Origin: an uncultured Candidatus Nitrosopumilus sp.
GTDB taxonomy: Archaea; Thermoproteota; Nitrososphaeria; Nitrososphaerales; Nitrosopumilaceae
Direction of reading: 5' to 3'
DNA length: 64,000 bases
Assembly (NCBI GenBank): GCA_905616385.1
Contig: CAJQSS010000020.1
Location: forward strand, 1 to 64,000
The notes under the pieces were generated by a model. That model was not told the DNA's origin. It was given only the letters and a program-made list of their open reading frames with translations, and did not search any database. This document shows positions 16,845 to 24,731 of the stretch, one piece after another (the stretch's first letter is position 1; each line of letters begins with the position of its first letter). Position numbers and translations under genes: made by a program.

Positions 16845-17630
16845 TTAAAATGGTTTGTTTACTTCTCGAGTAAACACATAACTTGTAATTGCCACCATTG
16901 TAAGTACAAATGCAAATATCACGGCAATACTAATCAATATTGGGATACCACCTTCAGAAACACCAGTCATTAATTCTCTAACTAGTAAAACAGTATAGGT
17001 AACAGGATTTAATTTTGCAATTACTGCAAGCCAATTTGGTAATAATTCTAATGGGAATAATGCAGGACTTAACATGAATAATGGCATGCCAAGTAAATTT
17101 ATCATCCCCCAAAAAGTTTCTTGAGATTTTGCAGTTGCTGCAAGAGTAACAGATATTCCAGAAAAACCTAGTGAGAATAAAATAACAATCCCCATTATTG
17201 GAATAATCATTAATGGGTTTGGAAATGTAACACCAATTGCCAAAGCAATTCCAATAATCAAACTTGCTTGTAAGGCAGCAATTAAAGAAATAGCAGACAT
17301 TTTCCCTAAAGCAATTGCAGAACGTGAAATTGGAGAAGTTAATGCCTTATTCATAAAACCATATCTTCGATCCCAAAGTGTGTTAACTCCACCAAAAATA
17401 CTTGTAAAAATGGCAGTCAAGATAATGACACCAGGAGCCATAAATTCAATATATTCACCTTCAAATCCTACAGATTGAATTAATGGTTGAGTCTCTGAAA
17501 AAATATTTCCAACTACTATTATCCAAATTGCAGGTTGAATTAATCTAATTAAAACTCCACTTCTAGACTTTTTGTATCTCTTTAACTCACGCCAAAAAAT
17601 CGTATATGTATCGTACATTATACTATTCAT
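16845..17630 (-). CDS. ABC-2 type transporter permease
   Basis: A 261-residue permease with about six transmembrane helices and the family pattern near the middle (WDRRYGFMNKALTSPISRSA and the later LLGMPLFMLSPALFP). It overlaps the ATPase gene by four bases, making an exporter pair of the DrrAB/daunorubicin-resistance type. The cargo is unknown; drugs, lipids and polysaccharides are all handled by such pairs. Confidence 0.9.
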   Translation of the reverse strand: MNSIMYDTYTIFWRELKRYKKSRSGVLIRLIQPAIWIIVVGNIFSETQPLIQSVGFEGEYIEFMAPGVIILTAIFTSIFGGVNTLWDRRYGFMNKALTSPISRSAIALGKMSAISLIAALQASLIIGIALAIGVTFPNPLMIIPIMGIVILFSLGFSGISVTLAATAKSQETFWGMINLLGMPLFMLSPALFPLELLPNWLAVIAKLNPVTYTVLLVRELMTGVSEGGIPILISIAVIFAFVLTMVAITSYVFTREVNKPF

Positions 17631-18625
17631 GCTCGTAACCTCTTCATTTTTGCATGTTCAATCTTTCGATTAAATTTTGACTTGTCATCTCTAATTTCAT
17701 GTCCAGTGTAAGAAATAAAAACATCATCAAGTGTGGGTTGTGTTAGAGATATGGTAGTAATTTTAATTCCAAGATCAGATGAAATTTGAAAAATTTTTGG
17801 AATAACTTCTGTTCCATTTGAGGTAAAAAGAATTAATTTTAAATCTTCCTCATTAATTTTTTTGATAAATTCAATCTTTTTTAATTCTGCTAAAAATAAA
17901 TCATGATTATTATTATTATTTACAACTAGTGAAATAATTTCATTACCCAAAGCATTTTTCATATTTTGAGGAGAATCAATGACTTGGATCTTACCACCAT
18001 CTATAATTCCAATTCGGTCACATAGGTTATCTGCCTCTTCCATATAGTGAGTAGTAAGAAAAATAGTCATGTCAAATTCAATGTGAATTTTTTTAATATA
18101 TTGCCAAATTTTTCTCCGAGTTTGAATATCTAATCCAACAGTAGGTTCATCAAGAAACAAGACTTTTGGATGATGTAAAAGACCTCCAGCAATATCTAAT
18201 CTCTTTCTCATACCACCAGAATATGTAACGACAGCTTGATGTTGTTTATCGGAAAGTTCAATTAATTCTAAAACTTCATCAATTCTTTGATTAATTTCAT
18301 TTTTTGGAATATGATTTAATTTTGCTTGTAATAATAGATTTTCACGTCCAGTTAGATATTCATCAACAGTGGTTTCTTGCTGTACAAATCCAATATTTTC
18401 TCTAACATGTTTGGCATCTTTCATCACATCAAAACCTGCAATCAAAGCTTTTCCAGATGTAGGTTTTAGTAAAGTTGTAAAGATCATCATGGTAGTGCTT
18501 TTTCCAGCACCATTAGGTCCCAAAAATCCAAAAATTTCTCCTTTTTCTACTGAAAAAGAGACATCATTTACTGCAACTAGATCACCAAATGATTTAGTAA
18601 GAGATTTTGTTTCTATAGCATACAA
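17627..18625 (-). CDS. ABC transporter ATP-binding protein
   Basis: A 332-residue ATPase with Walker A GPNGAGKST (near residue 38), Q-loop VQQET, signature YSGGMRKRLDIAGG, Walker B VLFLDEPTVGLD and the switch histidine in FLTTHYMEEAD. The C-terminal ~90 residues form the extra domain common in DrrA-like exporters. It begins with TTG at 18625 and is coupled to the permease. The upstream intergenic region, shared with a divergent microprotein gene, carries short inverted and direct repeats. Confidence 0.92.
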   Translation of the reverse strand: MYAIETKSLTKSFGDLVAVNDVSFSVEKGEIFGFLGPNGAGKSTTMMIFTTLLKPTSGKALIAGFDVMKDAKHVRENIGFVQQETTVDEYLTGRENLLLQAKLNHIPKNEINQRIDEVLELIELSDKQHQAVVTYSGGMRKRLDIAGGLLHHPKVLFLDEPTVGLDIQTRRKIWQYIKKIHIEFDMTIFLTTHYMEEADNLCDRIGIIDGGKIQVIDSPQNMKNALGNEIISLVVNNNNNHDLFLAELKKIEFIKKINEEDLKLILFTSNGTEVIPKIFQISSDLGIKITTISLTQPTLDDVFISYTGHEIRDDKSKFNRKIEHAKMKRLRA

Positions 18626-18719
18626 TAACTTGATCCATTTTGAGAATTATAAATTGCTAAGTATTAGATCAAGAACTACTAATAAAAAATTTAAAAAGAG
18701 TATTTTGAGAACATGAAGT

Positions 18720-18812
18720 ATGAAAGGATTATGTCAAAAATGTCACTCATCAAATGTAGACATTACGCTTGAGGAGGGAAATCCTGTTTGTGCAATTTGT
18801 ATAAAAAAATAG
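18720..18812 (+). CDS. 30-residue double-CxxC zinc-ribbon microprotein
   Basis: I read this ORF directly: ATG at 18720, TAG at 18810-18812. The product is MKGLCQKCHSSNVDITLEEG followed by NPVCAICIKK. Two CxxC knuckles (C5/C8 and C24/C27) spaced by 15 residues form a complete minimal zinc ribbon, and almost nothing else is encoded. An AT-rich block (AATAAAAAATTTAAAAA, 18681-18697) sits about 30 bases before the ATG, fitting a leaderless promoter. The regular CxxC-x15-CxxC spacing argues against chance. Function unknown; nucleic acid or protein binding is usual for such ribbons. Confidence 0.65.
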   Translation: MKGLCQKCHSSNVDITLEEGNPVCAICIKK

Positions 18813-18946
18813 AATATAATAAAAAAGAATCATTCAATATTTTGAAATTCTTCTTTAGTCGTTCCTAAGATAATTTTTTCACCAATTTTTCAAATATCAG
18901 AAATTTCTATCAATGGGGTTAAATTACTTGGCAGATTATAGTAGGC

Positions 18947-19279
18947 ATGGAAATTTCAGAAGAAAGATTCAGACCAATTCTAATTACAAAAGGAAGAATA
19001 ACAGGAAACCCTCATTCAGTATGGCTAAGGGCTGTAAAATATAATAAAAAAATCTATTTTTCAAGACATCGTCCAAATGGAGATTGGTTTCAAAATGCAA
19101 TTGCAAATTCTGAAGTAAAAATTCAATATAACAACATGGAATTCACTGGGAGAGCATCACTAGTTACAGATGAAAAACTAAATCAAAAAATTTCTCAATT
19201 AAAATATCCTGGAGAAAAACGTGCTGACGAAAAAAGAGTTGCCATAGAAGTTACATTGGATTCTAGTAGTAAAAATTAA
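18947..19279 (+). CDS. Possible split-barrel flavin/F420-binding protein
   Basis: A 110-residue soluble protein. The order of elements (a strand with TKGRITGNPHSVWLRAV, a strand with KKIYFSRHRPNGDWFQN, then VKIQYNNMEFTGRASLV) resembles small split-barrel proteins of the F420/FMN-dependent nitroreductase-like group, in which a T-x-GRxSG-x-P loop binds the cofactor. F420 synthesis is indicated elsewhere in the window by cofE. The similarity is by eye only, so the function is tentative. It overlaps the next convergent gene by four bases. Confidence 0.55.
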   Translation: MEISEERFRPILITKGRITGNPHSVWLRAVKYNKKIYFSRHRPNGDWFQNAIANSEVKIQYNNMEFTGRASLVTDEKLNQKISQLKYPGEKRADEKRVAIEVTLDSSSKN

Positions 19280-19920
19280 ACTAAATGAACTACTGTAGAA
19301 ACACCACGTCTATCAAATTCAACATCATTTTCAATTTCACTAACAGTAACAGTAAATGAAATCACATCACGAGGTTTACCATTTTCTGCATGAAGTTTCA
19401 AATGAAGATCCAACTCATTAGATTCACTAGTCGGTAAATTATTTTCTTCCAAATATGCTCCACATGTAGATTCTATACGGAATCTATCATCCTTGAAATG
19501 ATAACCTAGTTTCATTTTTCTATTTTTTCTAGGATGTCCTTTGATAATTACATCAATAACTCCAGGTTTTGTTTCAGTGTATCCTGATTTTTGATTTACA
19601 AAAACTCCAATCTCAAGAGGTTTCCCAGCTGTAGATTCAGCCATCTTTTGGATTCCATCATTCATGATAACATCTACTGCTTTGATAGATTGTGCAACCT
19701 TTGCTAACCATTCATTAGTTCTACTGATTGTTGCCTGAATTCCTGCACGTCTTCGTTTGTCTTCATCTTCAGGTAATTTGTAATAATCAACCCATGCTTC
19801 GTAATCATGAGAAATATCTTCGATAAAATCAATGCAGGTACGCTTGTATTCATTAGGATCATCAGTTCTTTCTGATTCATCACCAGTTCTCATTCCATCA
19901 TAACCTTCAGGCATTGCCAT
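19276..19920 (-). CDS. Conserved-looking soluble protein of unknown function
   Basis: A 214-residue acidic protein with no membrane segment. The first ~110 residues are helical (EYKRTCIDFIEDISHDYEAW and a later long helix), and the second half looks beta-rich, ending in VSTVVHLV. I recognise no motif or family. It converges on the split-barrel gene with a four-base overlap and diverges from the gene at 20003. Codon use and spacing look like a real gene. Confidence 0.6.
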   Translation of the reverse strand: MAMPEGYDGMRTGDESERTDDPNEYKRTCIDFIEDISHDYEAWVDYYKLPEDEDKRRRAGIQATISRTNEWLAKVAQSIKAVDVIMNDGIQKMAESTAGKPLEIGVFVNQKSGYTETKPGVIDVIIKGHPRKNRKMKLGYHFKDDRFRIESTCGAYLEENNLPTSESNELDLHLKLHAENGKPRDVISFTVTVSEIENDVEFDRRGVSTVVHLV

Positions 19921-20002
19921 ACTCTAAATCTATCATAGTTCTAAAAAAACTAATCTTGACTGAAATTAATGATTATAATAGGAATTTTTCAGATGATAAT
20001 TA

Positions 20003-20482
20003 ATGATATTTTCAGAATTAATTACAGATTTACAAAATGAATTAAAAAGAGAACTTGCACAAATCAGATTTCTTATTAAAAAAAATCCAGGTTTAGGATA
20101 CAAGAGAATAGTAGAAATTGGAAAAGAAGTTGGTAAAATGTACAACATCAAACTAATTGTAAATTTCCCAAAGGAAGGAAGAATAGAAGAATTTGAAATG
20201 TATGGAAAAAGAGATTTGAGTTTAATTATAGATTATGAAAGAAAAAGATTTCCAATAGATAGAGAAATTATTAAACAAAAAGCAATAGAGATGCTAGGAG
20301 ATGTAAAAACAGAAGATGCATACATGTATGAAAATAAAGAGGGAGTAAGAGTTTTTACAGATAATTGGAAAATAGATATTTTACCTCATTCAGTTCACAT
20401 ATGGACTGAATGTGATGAAAATGTTACAGCATTTTGTAATTGGTTAATGGAAAATGCATATCAGATGAAAAAGAAAGAATAA
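20003..20482 (+). CDS. Soluble alpha/beta protein of unknown function
   Basis: A 159-residue protein. Residues 1-75 are mostly helical and basic (LQNELKRELAQIRFLIKK), followed by a strand-rich part (IKLIVNFPKEGRIEEFEMYG) and a C-terminal helix. No catalytic or metal motif is visible, and I do not recognise the family. It is divergent from the gene ending its upstream side and convergent with the TPR gene, two bases apart. Confidence 0.55.
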   Translation: MIFSELITDLQNELKRELAQIRFLIKKNPGLGYKRIVEIGKEVGKMYNIKLIVNFPKEGRIEEFEMYGKRDLSLIIDYERKRFPIDREIIKQKAIEMLGDVKTEDAYMYENKEGVRVFTDNWKIDILPHSVHIWTECDENVTAFCNWLMENAYQMKKKE

Positions 20483-20484
20483 TT

Positions 20485-20844
20485 CTAAATATTTTCTAAC
20501 TGATCAAGTAAGGATTCAGCTTCAGAATTTTTTGGTTCTAATTTTATAATTCTCTTACAACAATCTATGGCCTCATCTTTTTGTTGTAATGCTAAATGAA
20601 CATTAGTTTTTAGAGTAAGCATTTCAACATCGTCTGCATTTAGTTGAAAAGATTTTTCAAAATACGGTAATGCCTTTATTGCATCATCTACAATAAAATA
20701 GATACTTCCCATAATGAACATGAAATCAGAATCATCAGAATATTCAGGTTCTAAATTTTTCCCAAATACAATGGCATCAACATACTCTCCATCTCTTACT
20801 AATTTCTTTAAATGACGTTTTGGTTGTTTGAAAAGGCCTACCAT
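20485..20844 (-). CDS. Small TPR-repeat protein
   Basis: A 119-residue protein made of about three helix-turn-helix repeats with TPR consensus residues, for example SIYFIVDDAIKALPYFEKSF and VHLALQQKDEAIDCCKRIIK, each ending in the LxPxxxEA/Y-like pattern (LEPKNSEAESLLDQL). Such proteins bind partner peptides. No signal peptide or membrane anchor is seen. The neighbours do not reveal a partner. Confidence 0.8.
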   Translation of the reverse strand: MVGLFKQPKRHLKKLVRDGEYVDAIVFGKNLEPEYSDDSDFMFIMGSIYFIVDDAIKALPYFEKSFQLNADDVEMLTLKTNVHLALQQKDEAIDCCKRIIKLEPKNSEAESLLDQLENI

Positions 20845-20906
20845 TTGTTATCAAAAGATCAATCAAAAATCAATAATTTGAATGTAGAACATCAAGAATT
20901 TAGGCT

Positions 20907-22424
20907 CTAATCATACCAAGCTGGAGGTTCAGCACCAGTAGAAGTATTACTCTGATAAGGTTGTGGGACTTTCATAATTCCTTCTTTAATCAAGAATTGA
21001 ATTCCTTGGATAAAGGATTCATCATCAATAGTTCCATCAGCCCACCATCCGGCATTATTTTTAATCCAGGAGGGGATTTCATTAGAACTTCCACCAGTTC
21101 CTTGGGTAGTTTTTGGAATTTTCATTATTTTTTCTTTGATCAAGAATTGAATTCCTTGAACAAATGATTTGTCATCTATTGTACCATCAGCCCACCATCC
21201 GGCATTATTTTTAATCCAGGAGGGGATTTTTGCAACAGGTATACTTCCATCTGAAGCATAAATTGGAACTTCTATTTGGAGATAATCAGAAGGGCCAGAG
21301 GGAACAATTCCATTTGGAGCTAATCCATAAATCCAGATTACATAATTTGCAGTTCCAGGGTCCTCTTTAACAACAAAATCAATTAGAGCTTGACCAGAAG
21401 GGGAGTAAAGGAATTGTCTACCCTCTTCTTGTGCAATAGATCTTGTTCGAATGCCTTTATCATCTACAACAAAAATATCATATTGAACTTGATTTAAAAA
21501 TTCAGTTTCATCACTAAATTTTAAGAAATTAACAAGCCATTGTATTTCACAACCAACAACTGGATCTTCAGGTCCATAGAAAACATGAACTTGGTATCTG
21601 AAATTTTTACTAGATTTTTTATGAATTACTTCCTTTTCAATATCAGTATCACAACCAGCAGCAACTAGTTCATTTACAGTAGATTCAATTCCAGCAAATG
21701 GAGATTCTTGTACATTTTCTCTATACGTTAATAATTCAAAATCATACTCTGGTGGCGGAATACCTTCAGCAACATGGGTGTAAGTTTTAGCTTTTATTGG
21801 AAATGGAAAATCATCTGCAATCCAAACTTTACTTATAGCCCCACCTGTTTTCCAAGACATTATTACAGTGTCCCATGTTCCTGCAGGAACTGTAATAGTT
21901 TCAATAGCTAATGGAACAACTTGTTGACCACCAATATTTCCAATTTTACCCCAAGAGACTTCATCAAATCCTTTAGGACCTTTTCCTCCAGAACTTCCAT
22001 CAGATGTTGCAAAAGCAGATAGCCAAGCAATGGAGGACTTGAATGCACCACGGTAAACACTCAATTCAGCACTACCACCAGTAGGTTCTGGAGCAATTTT
22101 ACCTAATTCCATTTCACCGACAATCACTTTATTGCCATCATAAACAACAACTTCAACTAACCACTTGGTTTCACTACCAACTATTTTATCACCTTTAATC
22201 CAAAAGTCCATTTCAAAATTTGTACATTCTTTGTAATCAACAAAACATGTGGAATAAGAAAAGAAATCTCCCTGTTTGAGTCCCTCACCAGCATACCAAG
22301 TAGTACCAGCTGGAAACGAATCAGAACTTACACCACCAGCTTCAATCTGCCCATATGCAGATGAAGTCATAGTTATTCCTAAAAATAATACAAGAATAAT
22401 TGGAATGGATAAAATCGCTTTCAA
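20907..22424 (-). CDS. Secreted protein with two C-terminal WIKNNAGWW repeats
   Basis: A 505-residue exported protein. Residues 1-25 form a signal peptide (hydrophobic stretch ending SSAYGQ). Residues ~30-340 are beta-rich, with no enzyme motif that I know. The C-terminus holds two ~38-residue repeats, each beginning IPSWIKNNAGWWADGTIDD and ending in an FIQGIQFLIKEGIMKVP-like helix; this repeat is common in exported thaumarchaeal proteins, including putative copper proteins, and may anchor them at the cell surface. The gene is alone, with a TATA-like region upstream. Function unknown. Confidence 0.75.
   Translation of the reverse strand: MKAILSIPIILVLFLGITMTSSAYGQIEAGGVSSDSFPAGTTWYAGEGLKQGDFFSYSTCFVDYKECTNFEMDFWIKGDKIVGSETKWLVEVVVYDGNKVIVGEMELGKIAPEPTGGSAELSVYRGAFKSSIAWLSAFATSDGSSGGKGPKGFDEVSWGKIGNIGGQQVVPLAIETITVPAGTWDTVIMSWKTGGAISKVWIADDFPFPIKAKTYTHVAEGIPPPEYDFELLTYRENVQESPFAGIESTVNELVAAGCDTDIEKEVIHKKSSKNFRYQVHVFYGPEDPVVGCEIQWLVNFLKFSDETEFLNQVQYDIFVVDDKGIRTRSIAQEEGRQFLYSPSGQALIDFVVKEDPGTANYVIWIYGLAPNGIVPSGPSDYLQIEVPIYASDGSIPVAKIPSWIKNNAGWWADGTIDDKSFVQGIQFLIKEKIMKIPKTTQGTGGSSNEIPSWIKNNAGWWADGTIDDESFIQGIQFLIKEGIMKVPQPYQSNTSTGAEPPAWYD
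21031..21079 (-). repeat. Direct repeat copy 1 (WIKNNAGWW-coding)
   Basis: This 49-base segment matches 21181-21229 except for one or two bases. It codes for the conserved core of the second WIKNNAGWWADGT domain. Near identity at synonymous sites points to recent duplication or gene conversion rather than selection on protein alone. Confidence 0.85.
21181..21229 (-). repeat. Direct repeat copy 2 (WIKNNAGWW-coding)
   Basis: Second copy of the 49-base direct repeat at 21031-21079, 150 bases apart start to start, which equals exactly 50 codons, so the whole domain unit is 50 residues long including the linker. Confidence 0.85.
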
Positions 22425-22547
22425 ATCTAAAAAAAATTATCAAAAGCGATAGTTAAACGTTATTCAAATAATCAGAAAATGCCAAAAAAGGCATTAAAAT
22501 TCAATACAAATAACCAAATATAGAGGAATATTCAAAAAAAAATAGAA

Positions 22548-22715
22548 ATGTGTGAATGTTCTAAAGTTCACTTGTTTGAAGTAGAATTCAAACTTGATGG
22601 AATGACAGTTGTCCCTACTCACAAAAATTGTGGATTTCCATTAGATGAAAAACAAGCAGATAAGTTCCAAAAAGAATTAGTAAAGTCTTGGGGTTTTGAG
22701 CAAGAAGACGATTAA
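22548..22715 (+). CDS. 55-residue microprotein with N-terminal CxC
   Basis: Read directly from the sequence: ATG at 22548, TAA at 22713-22715. The product begins MCECSKVHLFEVEFKLDGM and carries C2, C4 and C28 with two His (H8, H25), followed by an acidic helical tail. A purine-rich stretch lies just upstream. The mix of Cys and His suggests a small metal site. It converges on the Cys-rich gene at 22752-22898. I do not recognise the family; coding character (start, stop, balanced composition) is fair. Confidence 0.55.
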   Translation: MCECSKVHLFEVEFKLDGMTVVPTHKNCGFPLDEKQADKFQKELVKSWGFEQEDD

Positions 22716-22751
22716 ATTAAAAAATAAAAAATTAGATTGTAATTAGCTGTT

Positions 22752-22898
22752 TTAATTCATTTGTGAAACGGCTTCTTTACAAACATCAGTTTTGCATTGA
22801 CAATCTGAACTGCATATACAAGCTCCTTGCATTGCACAATCACAGGAGTAATCTGGGTCGCCGCTATCAGCTTCGCAACCACATGCTTGATCTACCAT
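22752..22898 (-). CDS. Metallothionein-like Cys-rich microprotein
   Basis: Read directly on the minus strand: ATG at 22896-22898, stop at 22752-22754, 48 residues. Nine are cysteine: C6, C8, C19, C21, C27, C29, C33, C35, C40, arranged as four CxC pairs plus one. There are almost no aromatic or large hydrophobic residues (one Tyr, one Ile), the hallmark of a protein folded by metal. This matches the composition of metallothioneins that bind Cu, Zn or Cd, though it need not be homologous to any named family. Ammonia oxidizers carry heavy copper loads, so copper storage or detoxification is a reasonable guess. Confidence 0.7.
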   Translation of the reverse strand: MVDQACGCEADSGDPDYSCDCAMQGACICSSDCQCKTDVCKEAVSQMN

Positions 22899-22948
22899 GA
22901 TAAACCAATGATATTACTTGTTTTAAAAGGTTAGTACACAGAATTGAA

Positions 22949-23833
22949 TCAAGCGTTTGAAACTATCTCAAGTACAGCATTAGACGTGGTTTGAATGACT
23001 TCTGCTTGTTGCTGAAGAAGATTTGAGTCGACCTCAATATCAAAAGCAATTTTTAGGATGTGTATTAGATCCTGTTCTTTATTCAAATTATCCTTAATTT
23101 TCACAAAATTTTCTTTATTGACATAACCCAAATAAAAATAGCAATCAGAAAGCATCGAATTTTCTAAGAAAAAATCATATTTTTGTTGAATTAATTCAGA
23201 ATGATTATTTTTCTCAATCAAATCAGAAAAACCAATAGTAGATTTGAACATACGCTCCAATAATGTAGGAGTTGCTCTTTCAATTCCAATTGTATCCAAA
23301 ACACTAGAAATATGATTATTGATAGAACTTTTCTTAAATTTACGAAGTGAATCAAGCATATGAGAAGGACTTGGAGGGTTATTGTTTAAAGAAGACAAGG
23401 CATCAGCCAAATGATAAGAAGCACATTTTTGCCAACATGGAGTAAATACATCATTATTGGTAATTCCATCTTTAGTTTTTTGACAACAAAATATAGATTC
23501 AATTAAAGAATTTTTGGCAAAATCAGAAAATAATAAAGATCTTTTTTCAGAAATTGTAGAAAGAAATATTTTCAAATTCCAGGAATCATCTTGAAGAATC
23601 TTCAATTTATCATATTGAAGAAGTTTTTTGGTATTTGTTTCAAATAATGATGCATGATGAATGGTGATTAGATTATTCTCAAATGAAATAATTTCATCAT
23701 TAGAAGAATTTTCATCAAAAACCATAAGATCATAATCACAAGAATCAAAAAAATTATTCATATTTCTACATCCACCTAAACCAATTGGAAAAGTAGATAA
23801 TTCCTGTGTTTCAATGAATTTTTGTAAATCCAT
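22949..23833 (-). CDS. Unknown protein, possible nucleotidyltransferase-like N-terminus
   Basis: A 294-residue soluble protein. The N-terminal GLGGCRNMNNFFDSCDYDLMVFDE loosely recalls the G-x-D-x-D strand of pol-beta-type nucleotidyltransferases (key residues G18, G20, S31, D33, D35), but the rest of the active site is not clear. A cluster of cysteines (IFCCQ, PCWQKC) lies near residues 115-137. The C-terminal half is helical. It lies 50 bases from the metallothionein-like gene on the same strand and could precede it in one transcript. Function not assigned. Confidence 0.5.
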   Translation of the reverse strand: MDLQKFIETQELSTFPIGLGGCRNMNNFFDSCDYDLMVFDENSSNDEIISFENNLITIHHASLFETNTKKLLQYDKLKILQDDSWNLKIFLSTISEKRSLLFSDFAKNSLIESIFCCQKTKDGITNNDVFTPCWQKCASYHLADALSSLNNNPPSPSHMLDSLRKFKKSSINNHISSVLDTIGIERATPTLLERMFKSTIGFSDLIEKNNHSELIQQKYDFFLENSMLSDCYFYLGYVNKENFVKIKDNLNKEQDLIHILKIAFDIEVDSNLLQQQAEVIQTTSNAVLEIVSNA

Positions 23834-23943
23834 ATGATTAGATGAATCAGTTTTTCTATAAAGGAATCAAGTCACAAAGTTTTACAAATTCATTCAAACT
23901 CAAAACATTTCCTTTAAATTAAGATGGAGTAGTTTTTTATCAA

Positions 23944-24018
23944 GCTCCTATAGTGTAGTCCGGTTAAGCATTTTGGCTTCTCAAGCCAAAGACTCGGGTT
24001 CGAATCCCGATGGGAGCA
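23944..24018 (+). tRNA. tRNA-Glu (anticodon CTC)
   Basis: A full cloverleaf can be drawn. The acceptor arms GCTCCTA (23944-23950) and TGGGAGC (24011-24017) pair, with discriminator A at 24018. The anticodon stem TTGGC/GCCAA encloses the loop TTCTCAA with anticodon CTC at 23980-23982, and the T arm reads CGGGTTCGAATCCCG. No intron and no encoded CCA. An AT-rich box (TTTAAAT near 23914) lies about 28 bases upstream. Confidence 0.95.
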
Positions 24019-24074
24019 CTTAAAATTAATTTGCAAATTATTGCCTTAAATATTAAAATTACAAATCATACACT

Positions 24075-24731
24075 ATGGGCCTAAAGAACATTAATCTCAA
24101 AGAAGAGTACCGTTCAGATACAGATGATATTGTTGCAGAATTCTTCTTTCCGTGTTTGAGTAATTGTATTCAATATGATAGATGTGTGAATTTTTTATCA
24201 ATTCAAGCACTAGCCACAATAGCAATGGCATTTGATAATTTTGATGCAGGTAAGGCAAAACTAAGAATGATAACAGGTCACAGATACAAGACAGAAGATC
24301 TCAATATATTTACAAAATTATTTTCTGAAAAATTTACAAAATCATTTGAAGGAAAATTCATAAAAAATAGTAAAATTCAGAAATTACAAAACATAGTAAA
24401 TAACGGACAAATTGAATTAAAAATTGCAATTCCAAATTCAGAACTAATCGCAGATGAATTTTCAGAAAGAATTGGAATTTTCATAGATGAAGAGGATGAA
24501 CAAGTAGCATTTACAGGAACATCAAAAGAATCATTTTCGAGTCAAACAAGAGATTTTGAATCAGTGGATGTATTTACATCATGGAATGATAAAACAAGAG
24601 TTGAAAGAAAAAGGAAAGACTTTGAAGATTTATGGCAAAACAAAACAAAATACGTGGATGTTTGTGATTTTATGTATGCGGAAGAAAATAATCTTTTAAA
24701 ATATTCATCAAAATGGATTACACAAATTTAG
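24075..24731 (+). CDS. Standalone PLD-like domain, catalytic residues lost
   Basis: A 218-residue protein that looks like the N-terminal phospholipase-D-like domain found on many defence-type DEAD/SNF2 helicases. Matching blocks are FFFPCLSNCIQYDRCVNFLS (residues 23-42), AKLRMITGHRYKTED (61-75), ERIGIFIDEEDEQVAFTGTS (131-150) and ESVDVFTSWNDKTRVERK (162-179) with the DFEDLWQN end. In active relatives an HxK pair precedes the IGIF strand; here F129-S130-E131-R132 stands there, so the nuclease site is probably dead. No helicase follows; the next gene is endA on the other strand. Family reading is by eye. Confidence 0.65.
   Translation: MGLKNINLKEEYRSDTDDIVAEFFFPCLSNCIQYDRCVNFLSIQALATIAMAFDNFDAGKAKLRMITGHRYKTEDLNIFTKLFSEKFTKSFEGKFIKNSKIQKLQNIVNNGQIELKIAIPNSELIADEFSERIGIFIDEEDEQVAFTGTSKESFSSQTRDFESVDVFTSWNDKTRVERKRKDFEDLWQNKTKYVDVCDFMYAEENNLLKYSSKWITQI

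Noticed and set aside
18830-18889. An open minus-strand stretch reading KIGEKIILGTTKEEFQNIE after a stop
   Set aside because: It has protein-like sequence but no start codon and only 19 codons; it may be a gene remnant, but that cannot be shown from this window.
21031-21229. Insertion-sequence or transposon ends
   Set aside because: The direct repeats code for a protein domain inside an intact gene and no transposase is present anywhere in the window.
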